Shown here piece by piece: positions 6,360 to 17,500 of a stretch of DNA of 64,000 nucleotides. The notes under the pieces were generated by a model, which saw nothing but the letters and a program-made list of their open reading frames with translations, did no database searches and had not been told where the DNA came from. Position 1 is the stretch's first letter; every line of letters begins with the position of its first letter. The stretch comes from Photobacterium phosphoreum (GTDB taxonomy: Bacteria > Pseudomonadota > Gammaproteobacteria > Enterobacterales > Vibrionaceae): assembly GCF_002954725.1 (NCBI RefSeq), contig NZ_MSCQ01000001.1:1150341-1214340 (forward strand), given 5' to 3'. The position numbers and the translations under genes were made by a program.

Positions 6360-8387
6360 TTATTTTCTTCTTCTGAAACCAATAAAGCCTAATGCTGTCA
6401 AAGCCAAAATGCCAAGCGAACCACCTGAACGCTTAAACGGTGGTTCTTCATCTTTTACGCGTGGTTGAATATCTTCAGCCGTTGCACCTGCTTTTGGAAC
6501 TAGCTTAACAACCACTTGTTGCTCAGTACCATTACAATGTGCAAGTTTACTTAGATTTTCATAACCACCGTGACAGTAGTATGCTGTCGCTGCAATTACA
6601 CCCGCATTATTAATGCCTGTTGCATCAACAATACGGTATGAGTTAGCAATAGAATTAACAACACCATCATTGGTTAAGTCATCAAGCATCCAAGCACCAC
6701 CAGCCTTTAGTGGCCCTTGTGCTGTACCATTGATATAAGTAAATGCACGGTGACGCGCTTCTTTACCGTTACTTGATTCAATATCAACCCAACCTACAAC
6801 TTGATCGTTATTATTGATCGCTGCCGCATTACTGTTTGAATCTTTAAAGAAAAGAGATGGCGCTAATTGATCAAAGAATTGAGCATTACCTTGCCCTGCT
6901 TTGTAAACGAATGCACGTTGTGGTTTTTCACCATTACCTTTTGCATCACCCACAATCACAGAACTATTATTAACACCATTTGCGATGGTATAAGTGAAAT
7001 CACGATCATCACCAGGTTCAATATCCAAACCAGGAATCATCGTACGTGTCCATGATGCTAAATTACCCGCTTTCGCAGTGAAATACGCTGCTTGCATAGC
7101 ATAGTAATCATTTTTAACATCAGTCGTCGAATAACCAACAGCAATTGGATTATCATTCTTATCTAGTGCTACTGCTTGTGCAGACGCTTGGAATGATCGT
7201 GAGTCATTGTCTTTATCAATAACGGCTAAACCATCACGATTATCACCGTTACCAGCTGTAATTGCATGAGATGTTACAGTACCGTTTGCATTCACTAGCC
7301 AAACTGCAGCTTCGTTAGCAAAAGTACTAAACTGACATTCCCAGTTTTTATAAAGATTATCCGATGGGTTAATCGTACATTGCTTCATTACATCAAAATT
7401 AAGTGGGTGTGACCCATTATTTAGGATGTCATCAGAGCTTGGTAATTTATTCTCATCTTCACGGTAATCACCATCGCGATCTTGAGCATAAAAACTTGCC
7501 GCATAAGATGATGAGCCAACTACAAGTAGATTACCGTCCTTCATAGCAACAGCATCATTGGCTTGTGTCTGACCCATGTTAGAGACAAGTGTCGCGGCAT
7601 TCTCATTACCAGCAACAGACGCAATACTTGATACAGGCGCTAATTGAACAGACTGACCATTTGTATTAACAAAACCACGCTTGCTAAATGCTCTCGGTTT
7701 ACCCGATGCATTTTCAAACAATGCCGATGATGTAATACCATATACAAAATCAGTTCCTACAGTACCTTTTACAGTACTGTCTGTAGTATTTGCAACAATA
7801 GCACCAAGATTCGCTTTTTGAGTACCATCATACTTTGCATCATCTTCAGCAAAAGTATTTACTGGCGCACCATCAACTAAACCTTGAGCATTAGAATGAT
7901 AACCATTAACCCAAGCAGCTTGTTTTTTCTGTAAACCACCTAAACCTTGACCATTCCACTCATCATTATCGGCATAATCACGACCAAAAAACTGACTCTC
8001 GGCCCAGATATCACAAGTACCATAACCTAAGTTATTATCACAGTAGTTTTGTAGCTGATACTGATTGGTTATATCTTGGCTATTTTGATTATACGGTGTG
8101 GTATCTGCAATCGGTGTACCTTCTGTACCACGACGTGCTTCACTCGTCACTTTATACGTTTCACTAGTACAATCATCAGAAAAACAACTAGCATCAGTAC
8201 CTGAGTCTTGAATACCAGTGCTTGAATATAAAAGTGGAGCACCTGATTGTGCTTTGTCAAAATAAGGCTGATCTTTTAATGTACTATTCTGATCAACAGG
8301 TACAACGGTATACACAGCAGCATTGGCTTGTGATGCACCTGCAATTAAAATAGCAAGTGTAGAAAGCTTTAACATCTTATGTGGCAT
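6360..8387 (-). CDS. DUF3466 family exported protein with GlyGly-CTERM anchor
   Basis: A 675-residue protein from the ATG at 8387, which has AAAGGA 8 bases upstream; the frame is open into the uup gene without an RBS. It has a signal peptide (MLKLSTLAILIAGASQANA). The large Asn/Asp-rich body repeats motifs of the type AVAMKDGNLLVVG, AVALDKNDNPIAVGYS and AAAINNNDQVVGW, suggesting a beta-propeller-like fold. The C-terminus is a GlyGly-CTERM tripartite signal: RSGGSLGILAL, a hydrophobic stretch, then FRRRK. Such proteins are cleaved by rhombosortase and exported by type II secretion. Function is unknown. It starts 10 bases after the uup stop, so it is probably co-transcribed. Confidence 0.85.
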   Translation of the reverse strand: MPHKMLKLSTLAILIAGASQANAAVYTVVPVDQNSTLKDQPYFDKAQSGAPLLYSSTGIQDSGTDASCFSDDCTSETYKVTSEARRGTEGTPIADTTPYNQNSQDITNQYQLQNYCDNNLGYGTCDIWAESQFFGRDYADNDEWNGQGLGGLQKKQAAWVNGYHSNAQGLVDGAPVNTFAEDDAKYDGTQKANLGAIVANTTDSTVKGTVGTDFVYGITSSALFENASGKPRAFSKRGFVNTNGQSVQLAPVSSIASVAGNENAATLVSNMGQTQANDAVAMKDGNLLVVGSSSYAASFYAQDRDGDYREDENKLPSSDDILNNGSHPLNFDVMKQCTINPSDNLYKNWECQFSTFANEAAVWLVNANGTVTSHAITAGNGDNRDGLAVIDKDNDSRSFQASAQAVALDKNDNPIAVGYSTTDVKNDYYAMQAAYFTAKAGNLASWTRTMIPGLDIEPGDDRDFTYTIANGVNNSSVIVGDAKGNGEKPQRAFVYKAGQGNAQFFDQLAPSLFFKDSNSNAAAINNNDQVVGWVDIESSNGKEARHRAFTYINGTAQGPLKAGGAWMLDDLTNDGVVNSIANSYRIVDATGINNAGVIAATAYYCHGGYENLSKLAHCNGTEQQVVVKLVPKAGATAEDIQPRVKDEEPPFKRSGGSLGILALTALGFIGFRRRK

Positions 8388-8397
8388 TAGGATTCCT

Positions 8398-10320
8398 TTA
8401 CATCGCGTCCAGCTCTTCCCATCGTTCAAATGCAACTTCAAATTCTGCTTCAAGCTTAGTTAAAGCTGTTAGCGTCGCTTGAGTATCATTCTTCGGATCC
8501 GAGAAGAACGCAGGATCATTAACTTGTTCCTGCAATTTTGCGATTTCATTTTCTAAGTCTTCGATTTTTTTCGGTAAGCCTGCTAACTCATGTTGAAGTG
8601 TAAAAGATAACTTCTTACCGGCACGTTTAGGTGTTACGTCTTGCTGCTTTTGTTCTTGCTCTGCTTTTTTCTTTTTTGCTAATTCAATTTGAGCTGCCTG
8701 CTCTTTCGCTTGATTCGCATAAGAATTAGCGCGCTGAGATTGGGCATCATGGTAACCGCCAACGTATTCGTTAACAACACCATCACCTTCAAAAATCCAG
8801 CTTGTAGTCACAGTATTATCAACAAATTGACGATCGTGACTTACTAAAAGCAATGTTCCTTGATAGTTGGCAAGAATATCTTCCAAAAGTTCCAATGTTT
8901 CGATATCTAGATCGTTTGTTGGTTCATCGAGAACCAATAAATTATTAGGCTTAAGGAACAATTTCGCCAATAATAAACGGTTTTTCTCACCACCAGATAG
9001 TGCTTTAACCGGTGTACGTGCACGACGTGGGTGGAATAAGAAATCTTGTAAATAACCTAACGCATGACGTGTTTTGCCATTAATAGTGACTTCTTGCTTA
9101 CCATCAGCAAGGTTATCTATTACCGTTTTTTCAGGATCTAGAATTTCACGGTATTGGTCAAAGTAAGCCACTTCTAGTTTAGTACCACAATGGAAATCAC
9201 CACCGGTTACTTTTAGTTGATCAAGCATAACTTTGATCAAAGTACTCTTACCACAACCATTCGCACCAATTAAGGCAATACGATCGCCGCGCATGACGTT
9301 AAAGCTGAAATCATTAACGATGGACTTATCACCATAACTATAACTGATATTTTTCGCTTCAAAGACAATCTTACCTGAACGGTTAGCATCTTGTAGCTGC
9401 ATATCAGCCTTACCAACAACGTCACGACGGTCGCTACGTTCGTTACGTAATGCTTTTAATGCACGAACACGGCCTTCGTTACGCGTACGACGTGCTTTAA
9501 CACCTTGACGGATCCAAACTTCTTCTTGTGCTAGCTTTTTATCAAATAATGAGTTTTGCTCAGCTTCAACACGCAGCATTTCTTCTTTGCCATCAAGATA
9601 ACCTTCATAGTCACCAGGGAAAGACGTTAATAGACCACGGTCAAGGTCGACAATGCGTGTTGCCATTGAACGAATGAATGCACGGTCGTGAGAAATAAAG
9701 ATAATTGAACCACGGAAGTCTTTTAGGAAACCTTCTAGCCATTCAATGGTTGTTACATCAAGGTGGTTAGTTGGCTCATCCAATAATAGGATATCTGGAT
9801 TACAAACAAGCGCACGAGCAAGTGCGGCTTTACGTTGCCAACCACCTGAAAGATCAGTTAGAAGCGTATTCGGTTCTAATTTTAGGCTTTCTAGTACCGC
9901 AGCAATACGTGTATCAAGCTGCCAACCATTATGATGATCAACTTGCTCTTGAATACGTGCTAACTTATTAATGTTAGCTTCACTTGGATCTTCCGTCACT
10001 AAATCTAACTGATGGTGGTATTCACGTAATACACGACCAGCATCAGCAAGACCTTCAGCAACATAATCAAATACTGAACCTTCAGCATTACGCGGTGGAT
10101 CTTGCTCTAAACGTGAAACCACCAGCTCGTTTTGGCGTTGTACGCTACCGTCATCAAGTAATACTTCACCAGCAATTACTTTCATTAATGTCGATTTACC
10201 CGCACCATTACGACCCACTAAACACACACGCTCATGTGAATGAAGAAGAAACTCTGCTTTATCAAGCAATGCATGATCGCCGTAGGCTAGTTGGGCGTTA
10301 CTGATTTTAATTAGTGCCAT
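8398..10320 (-). CDS. uup: ABC-F ATPase Uup
   Basis: A 640-residue soluble protein with two ABC domains: Walker A GRNGAGKS, signature LSGGWQRK and Walker B LLLDEPTNHLD in the first; GANGCGKS, LSGGEKNR and LVLDEPTNDLD in the second. They are joined by a charged linker and followed by the Uup C-terminal coiled-coil extension (FTLQHELAGLPKKIEDLENE). ABC-F proteins act on ribosomes; Uup is linked to transposon excision and to ribosome-associated processes. It lies 6 bases downstream of the glutaredoxin-like gene in the rlmKL operon. Confidence 0.95.
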   Translation of the reverse strand: MALIKISNAQLAYGDHALLDKAEFLLHSHERVCLVGRNGAGKSTLMKVIAGEVLLDDGSVQRQNELVVSRLEQDPPRNAEGSVFDYVAEGLADAGRVLREYHHQLDLVTEDPSEANINKLARIQEQVDHHNGWQLDTRIAAVLESLKLEPNTLLTDLSGGWQRKAALARALVCNPDILLLDEPTNHLDVTTIEWLEGFLKDFRGSIIFISHDRAFIRSMATRIVDLDRGLLTSFPGDYEGYLDGKEEMLRVEAEQNSLFDKKLAQEEVWIRQGVKARRTRNEGRVRALKALRNERSDRRDVVGKADMQLQDANRSGKIVFEAKNISYSYGDKSIVNDFSFNVMRGDRIALIGANGCGKSTLIKVMLDQLKVTGGDFHCGTKLEVAYFDQYREILDPEKTVIDNLADGKQEVTINGKTRHALGYLQDFLFHPRRARTPVKALSGGEKNRLLLAKLFLKPNNLLVLDEPTNDLDIETLELLEDILANYQGTLLLVSHDRQFVDNTVTTSWIFEGDGVVNEYVGGYHDAQSQRANSYANQAKEQAAQIELAKKKKAEQEQKQQDVTPKRAGKKLSFTLQHELAGLPKKIEDLENEIAKLQEQVNDPAFFSDPKNDTQATLTALTKLEAEFEVAFERWEELDAM

Positions 10321-10326
10321 CTTATT

Positions 10327-10584
10327 TTAACCAAGCTTATAAGTAGTTAACCATGTTGCTAATCTATTCCGGTCAAAGGGCCAATGAAGTTCTGGCGCCA
10401 GAATAGTATGATCATGATTTTGAATTGAGAGTACGGGTATTACTACGCCGTAACGAGAGAATAAAGCATCGTCGAACGCAATATCGACGATGCTTACTTG
10501 ATGCTGCACTCCCATCTCCACCAGCAAACCATAAGCTTGCTCGCAGAGATGACATCCTTGTGTGCTATAAAGTGTGATTAGCAC
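10327..10584 (-). CDS. glutaredoxin-like (thioredoxin-fold) protein
   Basis: An 85-residue thioredoxin-fold protein with the N-terminal redox motif CHLC (TQGCHLCEQAYGLL) and the cis-proline region VVIPVLSI. It resembles the YbcJ/glutaredoxin 2-type single-domain proteins that in vibrios sit between rlmKL and uup. It begins on the base after the rlmL stop and ends 6 bases before uup, so it is translationally coupled. Substrates are unknown. Confidence 0.85.
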   Translation of the reverse strand: MLITLYSTQGCHLCEQAYGLLVEMGVQHQVSIVDIAFDDALFSRYGVVIPVLSIQNHDHTILAPELHWPFDRNRLATWLTTYKLG

Positions 10585-12723
10585 TTAGTCTTCCTTGTGG
10601 GTGATAATCCAACAGTTATGGATTTGCTTATTTTTAGCGAAATCAAGTGGTAATGTCTTATCTGAAATATTCTTAGCGTGTAGGCCAAGTTCAGTCAGTT
10701 TTTCAAGATCCATCTTGAAGTGACGCTTGTTGTTAGAGAATACAATCTGTCCGTCTGGACGCAGCATACGCTTTAGGTTTTCCATCAACATGATGTGATC
10801 ACGTTCAATGTCAAATGTCTGCTTCATACGCTTAGAGTTTGAGAACGTTGGTGGATCGATAAAAATCAGATCAAACGTATCATCAACTTCTTGTAACCAC
10901 TGTAGACAATCGGCTTGCACAAACTCATGCTGATCACCCACTTGGTTATTAAGCTCCATATTTTCTTGAGCCCAACGCAAGTAAGTATTCGACATATCAA
11001 CCGTTGTTGTTGATTTAGCGCCGCCTACTGCAGCGTGAACTGTTGCAGAGCCTGTGTATGCAAACAAGTTAAGGAAATCTTTACCTGCTGCCATTTTACC
11101 GATCATACGACGTGTAGTACGGTGATCTAAGAATAGGCCTGTATCAAGGTAATCATAAAGATTTACTTTAAACTTAATGCCGTATTCATCGACTGTCATG
11201 TGACGTTCTGCACTTGATAGCTTTTGATATTGATTACGGCCTTTTTGACGTTCACGCACTTTTAAAATAACTTTATTTGGCTCAACGCCTGTTACTTCAA
11301 TCGTGGCACGTAATACATCCATAATACGACGACGTGCTGTTTCTTCAGAAACCGTCTTTGGTGCTGCGTATTCTTGAATGATGAGGTAATCATTGTATTT
11401 ATCGATAGCGGCATTGTAGTTAGGTAAATCCGCATCATAAATACGGTAACAATCCACGCCTTCACGCTTAGCCCATTTACCTAACTTAGCGATGTTTTTC
11501 TTTAAGCGGTTAGCAAAATCAGGTGCTACGTCTTCTTGAACGATAACGCCTTCTTCTTCGCCTTCTTCTTTCTTAACACTACCGGCTGTAATTAAGTATG
11601 TTTTAAGCACACAATCAAGTGCACCGTTACTTAATTTAAATTGTTTGTCTGCACGCATACGCATACAACTTAGCAATTCATTTGAGCCTGAGTAGATAGC
11701 CGCAACTGAACCTTCAAAGGCAAGTTTTAAACGGTTACCAAACTCTTTGTACAATGAGATAAGTTCAGATGTTGTTCCTAAACGCTCACCATAAGGAGGG
11801 TTACAAAGAATGATACCTGTTTCAAATCCTTCAGGGCGAATCAGTTGTGTTGCATCACCGTAGGCAAAGTCAATCAAACCTTTAACACCAGCACGACCTG
11901 CGTTATCACGCGCAATCGCTAATACACGTTGATCCATTTCACGACCAAAGAACTTCGTCGTTACTTTTGAAGGACCACGACGCGCTTTCACTGTCGCTTC
12001 AGCATGAATTTCTAGCCACGCTTCTTTGTCAAAGTCTTTAATGGACTCAAAGCCCCAACGCTTACGTTTAAGGCCTGGTGCAATATCAGCTGCCATCATA
12101 GCGGCTTCAATCACTAACGTACCAGAACCACACATTGGATCTAGCAATGCAGTTTCTGGTGTCCAGCCACTTTTCATAACTAATGCAGCAGCATGGGTTT
12201 CACGTAATGGCGCACGACCGGCTTCACTACGGTAACCACGTTGGTGTAAACCGCTACCAGCCATATCTAGGCCAAGAATACCTTTCTCACCAGAAAGACG
12301 CATATGAATACGTAGATCAGGATTTTCACGATCGATATTTGGGCGACGAAGATCAGCTTTAGTAAAGCGGTCAACAATCGCATCTTTGATTTTCATTGCG
12401 CCGTATTGGCTATTACGGATTTCACGGTTAGTACCATTGAAATCAACCACAATACGGGTATTGCTATCAAAGTGGCTCATCCAATTAATTGCCGTTGCAC
12501 CTAAGTATAAGTCCATATCGTCACGGACATTAAACTCACTCAACACTTGGATGATTCGAGAGGAAATACGTGTCCATAGACAGCAACGATAAGCCATTGC
12601 TTGATCGGCTTTAAAACGGACACCGGCATGCACAACTTGAATGTTTTGTGCACCTAATTGTTCTAATTCATCCGCAAGCAAGTTTTCTAGGCCGCGGGAA
12701 GTAATCGCTAAATATTGATTCAT
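10585..12723 (-). CDS. rlmL: bifunctional 23S rRNA methyltransferase RlmKL
   Basis: A 712-residue fusion. The N-terminal half has a THUMP domain (about 45-155) and the RlmL N2-guanine methyltransferase domain ([14 protein letters not shown], catalytic motif NPPYGER), which makes m2G2445. The C-terminal half is the RlmK domain ([25 protein letters not shown]), which makes m7G2069. Length and domain order fit the E. coli enzyme. It is the first gene of the rlmKL-glutaredoxin-uup-DUF3466 operon. Confidence 0.97.
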   Translation of the reverse strand: MNQYLAITSRGLENLLADELEQLGAQNIQVVHAGVRFKADQAMAYRCCLWTRISSRIIQVLSEFNVRDDMDLYLGATAINWMSHFDSNTRIVVDFNGTNREIRNSQYGAMKIKDAIVDRFTKADLRRPNIDRENPDLRIHMRLSGEKGILGLDMAGSGLHQRGYRSEAGRAPLRETHAAALVMKSGWTPETALLDPMCGSGTLVIEAAMMAADIAPGLKRKRWGFESIKDFDKEAWLEIHAEATVKARRGPSKVTTKFFGREMDQRVLAIARDNAGRAGVKGLIDFAYGDATQLIRPEGFETGIILCNPPYGERLGTTSELISLYKEFGNRLKLAFEGSVAAIYSGSNELLSCMRMRADKQFKLSNGALDCVLKTYLITAGSVKKEEGEEEGVIVQEDVAPDFANRLKKNIAKLGKWAKREGVDCYRIYDADLPNYNAAIDKYNDYLIIQEYAAPKTVSEETARRRIMDVLRATIEVTGVEPNKVILKVRERQKGRNQYQKLSSAERHMTVDEYGIKFKVNLYDYLDTGLFLDHRTTRRMIGKMAAGKDFLNLFAYTGSATVHAAVGGAKSTTTVDMSNTYLRWAQENMELNNQVGDQHEFVQADCLQWLQEVDDTFDLIFIDPPTFSNSKRMKQTFDIERDHIMLMENLKRMLRPDGQIVFSNNKRHFKMDLEKLTELGLHAKNISDKTLPLDFAKNKQIHNCWIITHKED

Positions 12724-13214
12724 GGCGTTCTTTTCACACTAATATTGCGTCGAATTATAACTTAAATCACATTAAATACCTCGTTTTTACCACAATCAAT
12801 TCACTAATTAGGTGAAAAAATCAGCCTTTGATTCCCTATCAACATTCTATCCCCGTTATTTGAACATAAATACAGCGTAAATATTTGCCACCAAAACTTC
12901 CCTATCCTACCTCTCAACACTATTCTCACAAGGAAACAATAGGCTCTAATCAGGTATTTATTACATCAAAAATTATCATAAAAACAATTAACCACTCAGG
13001 GAAACAATCTTTAATTAATTGATTTTAAATATTTAAGTTTATTTTTTATAGATATAAAGAATAAAAGCGTAACACTTTCTCACCGTTTTTTTGTTGCAAT
13101 AAGCCACTGTGGAATAAATGGAATAGTACTTATCTTCTTGTCTCTCTTTAAGACCACCAGCAACGTTGCGTTGAAGTGTTTAACAAAAATTGGTGGGTGT
13201 TAATTTACAGATAT
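12724..13214. other. gene-free stretch between rlmL and pyrD
   Basis: About 490 AT-rich bases with no credible ORF on either strand. In E. coli and many vibrios zapC sits between pyrD and rlmKL; I see no ZapC-like reading frame here. The rlmL promoter must lie in the left part. Confidence 0.6.
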
Positions 13215-13249
13215 AAAAAAGCCAAATTGAATACCACATTCAATTTGGC
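13215..13249 (-). terminator. pyrD terminator
   Basis: Perfect 12-bp stem GCCAAATTGAAT / ATTCAATTTGGC with a 5-base loop and a six-T tail on the minus strand, about 40 bases after the pyrD stop. Confidence 0.9.
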
Positions 13250-13286
13250 TAAATAACTAATCGTCTTATTACATCATACGGTTACA

Positions 13287-14297
13287 TTAAAGACCGTTAA
13301 CAATGTCTTTTACTAGTCGTGGGCCGTGATAAATAAAGCCCGTATAGACTTGTACCAATTGCGCTCCTGCTTGCATCTTTTCACGCGCAGCCATTGCTGA
13401 ATCAATACCACCCACACCAATGATCGGTAATGCACCATCTAGAGCAATCGCCATTTTACGAATAACATCAGTACTCTTATTTTGTAATGGACGGCCACTT
13501 AGCCCTCCCATTTCATCACAATGATCCATACCCTCAACCAAAGTACGATCTAATGTTGTATTCGTACCAATAACACCATCAATCTTATTGCGAATAAGTG
13601 ATTCACAAACCTGAATAATTTCTTGATCATCAAGATCGGGGGCGATCTTAAGGGCTAACGGAACATACTTACCGTGTATGTCAGCAAGCTCGATTTGCTT
13701 TTGCTTTAGTTGCGCTAATAAATCATCCAATGCTTCACCGTATTGTAGCGAACGTAATCCCGGTGTATTAGGTGATGAAATATTAACTGCGATATAGCCA
13801 GCGTACTGATAGACCTTTTCCATACAAATCAGATAATCTTCAGCACCCTTTTCAATTGGGGTATCTTTATTTTTACCGATGTTAATACCAATAACACCGT
13901 CATAGGTCGATTTCTTTACATTCTCGACCAGATTATCTACACCTAAGTTATTAAAACCGAAACGGTTAATAATGCCTTCAGCAGGAATTAAACGAAATAA
14001 ACGTGGTTTATCATTACCCGACTGAGGGCGTGGTGTTACGGTACCGACTTCAACGAAACCAAATCCCATTGCGCCAAATGCATCAATGCACTCACCGTTT
14101 TTATCAAGGCCAGCGGCCAAACCTACAGGATTTTTAAACGTAAGACCCATCACTTCAACAGGACGTTCAGGAACATGTTGACGATAAAAGAGATCAAGTG
14201 GAGTACCAGTAAAGCGAGAAAAGTTTTGAATAGCGAGGTCGTGTGCTTTTTCTGCATCCAGCTGGAAAATAGCGGATCGTGCGATGCGATATAACAT
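13287..14297 (-). CDS. pyrD: dihydroorotate dehydrogenase (quinone), class 2
   Basis: A 336-residue protein. It oxidises dihydroorotate to orotate with ubiquinone in the fourth step of pyrimidine synthesis, at the inner membrane. The class 2 N-terminal helix ([20 protein letters not shown]) that forms the quinone tunnel is present. Also present are [26 protein letters not shown], the catalytic Ser in [12 protein letters not shown], and [19 protein letters not shown] at the FMN phosphate site. It is monocistronic, with a strong terminator. Two LacI-family-type operators lie 170-220 bases upstream. Confidence 0.97.
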   Translation of the reverse strand: MLYRIARSAIFQLDAEKAHDLAIQNFSRFTGTPLDLFYRQHVPERPVEVMGLTFKNPVGLAAGLDKNGECIDAFGAMGFGFVEVGTVTPRPQSGNDKPRLFRLIPAEGIINRFGFNNLGVDNLVENVKKSTYDGVIGINIGKNKDTPIEKGAEDYLICMEKVYQYAGYIAVNISSPNTPGLRSLQYGEALDDLLAQLKQKQIELADIHGKYVPLALKIAPDLDDQEIIQVCESLIRNKIDGVIGTNTTLDRTLVEGMDHCDEMGGLSGRPLQNKSTDVIRKMAIALDGALPIIGVGGIDSAMAAREKMQAGAQLVQVYTGFIYHGPRLVKDIVNGL

Positions 14298-14465
14298 TAT
14301 AACTCCATTAAAAATCCCGTGTAAACGGGGTGGTATTATTCACAGTTATACCGTCAAATACAATCCCTATTCATTTGATTATCATCAACAAAACAGAGGC
14401 TTATATTTTATATCAATATTTACAATGAGTTATAAATAGCTCTTATTTAAAATAATTTCCTTTTT

Positions 14466-14481
14466 AAGCAAACGTTTTCGT
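14466..14481. promoter_or_regulatory. PurR-box-like site upstream of pyrD
   Basis: AAGCAAACGTTTTCGT closely matches the PurR operator consensus (ACGCAAACGTTTTCGT type). E. coli pyrD is a known PurR target. Here the site is about 170 bases upstream of the pyrD start, between pyrD and the end of the NAD-GDH gene. Confidence 0.65.
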
Positions 14482-14505
14482 TACTAATTGGTGAAAAAAC
14501 CATAG

Positions 14506-14517
14506 TGAAACGTTTCA
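14506..14517. promoter_or_regulatory. Cra (FruR)-like operator
   Basis: TGAAACGTTTCA is a perfect palindrome identical to the core Cra consensus. It extends to GTGAAACGTTTCAC (14505-14518). It lies 25 bases from the PurR-like box, in the pyrD upstream region and just downstream of the NAD-GDH stop. Confidence 0.55.
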
Positions 14518-14564
14518 CCTTCAAAATAAAACACAACTCACAACATTATTGTTACTTTATGGTG

Positions 14565-17500
14565 TTATTTTATCGACTTAGAATAAATATTTAATAATGT
14601 TAGCTCCCTTAATGCGACCGCAAATTTAGCAAATTCATGCACGGTCCCTATTTTAAATTCGGTTAATACGCCCTCCCAACGTTGAATCGGCACCGGATGT
14701 TGAGCAACCCATTGTTGAACACAGTCTTCTGGTTGAGATGCTGTATTTTGAATAACAGAAATAGTAAGTTGCCGTTGTTGCCAATCAAGCTCTTCTCTAA
14801 ATGAAGCGCGGGCTAATGCTTGCCAATGATTCTCTACCGGTTGATTATTAATTTGCTTTAAAAACCAATGTAGCGACAAATCAACACCCAGAATAAAATA
14901 CACTTGTGCAATATGGCTAAACGCTTGAGATGGATGTTGTTGTGCTATTTGGCCAATATCCATCGCACAATACAAACTCGATAATCGCACAATATCATTA
15001 GCCAACGTTTGAGGCACACCGACAGTTATCAATTGCAGGGCTTGTTGTTGATGCTCTTTCACCTCATCGGTGACAAGGTAACGTTCTAAGTTTTCATGTA
15101 AGTCAATAATATGGGGTATATAGAAACTGATCTGCTGCTCTATCGTTAAAGTTCTATCTCGATTACGTAATAGCCACCGTGTTATTCGACGCAACATGCG
15201 CCGACATTGAAAAAGCATATTGTATTGTGTCTCAGCCGTTACGTGATTATCGAGCTGTCGAATGGCCGTATATAATTTAGGAAAGCTGAAAATTTCACGT
15301 CCTACAACATACGCTGATGTAATATCAGTTATTGATGATCCGGTTTCTTCTTGTAATCGAGTGACAAAATTACACCCCATTTCATTTGACATCTGATTTG
15401 CTAATGCTGTCGCTATAATCTCTGTCGTTAATGGGTGATGGTTCATTTGTTGACGATAGCGTTGTAATGCTGACGGGAAATAAGTCGCTAACTGATGACG
15501 ATGAAAAGTATCATTGGCTATATCGTCACTTTCTAATTGTTGCTTTAAGACTATTTTCCCATAAGCCACCAGCACCGATAATTCTGGGCGCGTAAGACCA
15601 ATCCCTGCTTTTTCTCGCTCAATTAACGTTTCATCATCAGGCAAATACTCCAGACACCGATCCAATTTCCCCGTTCGCTCTAAATGATGAATAAACCGAA
15701 TTTGTTCTTTCAGTAATGTGGTTTGTTGATATTGAGTCACAGATATTGATTCACTTTGGCAATAAACATCAGCTAATACTTGTTCACTGACCTCTTTTTC
15801 CATTTTATCCAACAACACATTACGCTGCTTATAAGTTAGATCGCCTTCAACCACGAGGTTATTTAATAAGATTTTTATATTTACTTCATTATCAGAGCAA
15901 TCAACCCCTCCAACATTATCAATAAAATCACAATTAACTCGCCCTCCCTGTTTGGCATACTCAATTCGTCCTAATTGGGTTAAACCTAGATTACCGCCTT
16001 CCCCTACAATCTTTGCTTTTAATTGATGTCCATTAATTCGTAAACCATCATTCGCACGATCGCCTACATCCGTGTTTGATTCTGATTCGGCTTTGACATA
16101 AGTTCCAATACCGCCATTCCACAACAGATCGACATCCATCATCAAAATCAATTGAATCAATTCATTGGGTGTACAGCTATGTTTTTTAGTTCGCAGTATT
16201 TTTTTAATTTCAGGGGTTAATTTAATCGCCTTACTACGCCGAGAAAACACACCGCCACCAGCAGAAATAAGCGCTAAATTATAATCTTCCCAATGAGAAC
16301 GTGGCAGTTCAAATAACCGTTGTCTTTCTTGATAACTAACTTGTTCATCTGGCGTTGGATCAATAAAGATATGTTGATGATTAAAAGCCGCTATCAAACA
16401 AACATGGGGCGAGCGCAACATACCATTGCCAAACACATCACCTGCCATATCGCCAATCGCAACACAAGAAAATGAGGTTTCTTGGCAGTTAATCCCTAAT
16501 TCACGAAAATGCCGTTTAACTGACTCCCATCCCCCTTTAGCCGTAATACCCATTTGTTTATGGTCATAACCATGTGATCCCCCAGATGCAAAGGCATCCC
16601 CTAACCAGAATTGATAAGCTGCAGAAATTGAATTAGCTAAATCAGAAAAAGTGGCGGTCCCTTTATCTGCTGCGACAACAAGATAAGGATCATCGTCATC
16701 ATGACAACGCACATCAGAAGGCGCTATAACCTTACCATCAATAATATTATCAGTAACATCAAGCAGTGCTTCTATGAAATATTGATAACAACGCATCCCT
16801 TCTTGAGTCACTTCTTCACGTGTTTTTAATTGTAGCTGCCGCTTACACACAAAACCGCCTTTTGCTCCCACTGGCACTATTACGGTATTTTTGACTTGCT
16901 GCGCTTTCACTAAGCCTAAAATTTCTGTTCTAAAATCTTCTTGTCTATCCGACCACCGTAGTCCTCCACGTGCAATTTTACCTGCCCGTAAATGTACGCC
17001 CTCAACATCAGGCGCATATACGAAAATTTCAAACATCGGAATCGGTGCTGGAATATCAGGAATTTGAGTGGGCAATAGTTTTATGGCTAAACAATGCTTA
17101 GGCTGGTGGTCATTATCATGTTGATAATAATTAGTTCGAACTGTCGCTGAAATCATATCGATATAACGCCGAATAATACGATCGTCATCTAAACTTTCAA
17201 CTAATTCTAACTTTTGCTCCAATTTTGAAATTAATACTTGTTCACTTTGGGCAGAATGATGGCATTTTGTGTTAAAGCGTAATTGAAACAGCCTTACTAA
17301 ATCGCATGCAATATCATTATGGTACGTTAACGTGTCTTCAATATATTGCTGGCTAAAGGGAAATCCTACTTGGCGCATATAACGCGCATAGCAACGCAAA
17401 ACCGTCACTTCGCGCCCCGTTAATCCCGCATTAAGCACCAACCGATTAAACCCATCACTCTCAAGGGTTCCCTGCCAAATATCTGCAAATGCATTTTGAA

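Noticed and set aside
9984..10304. 106-codon plus-strand frame inside uup
   Set aside because: Antisense shadow of a highly conserved ABC-F coding region.
15070..15082. GTGACAAGGTAAC as another matS site in NAD-GDH
   Set aside because: Two asymmetric mismatches, one of them at the central Y. This level of match is expected by chance.
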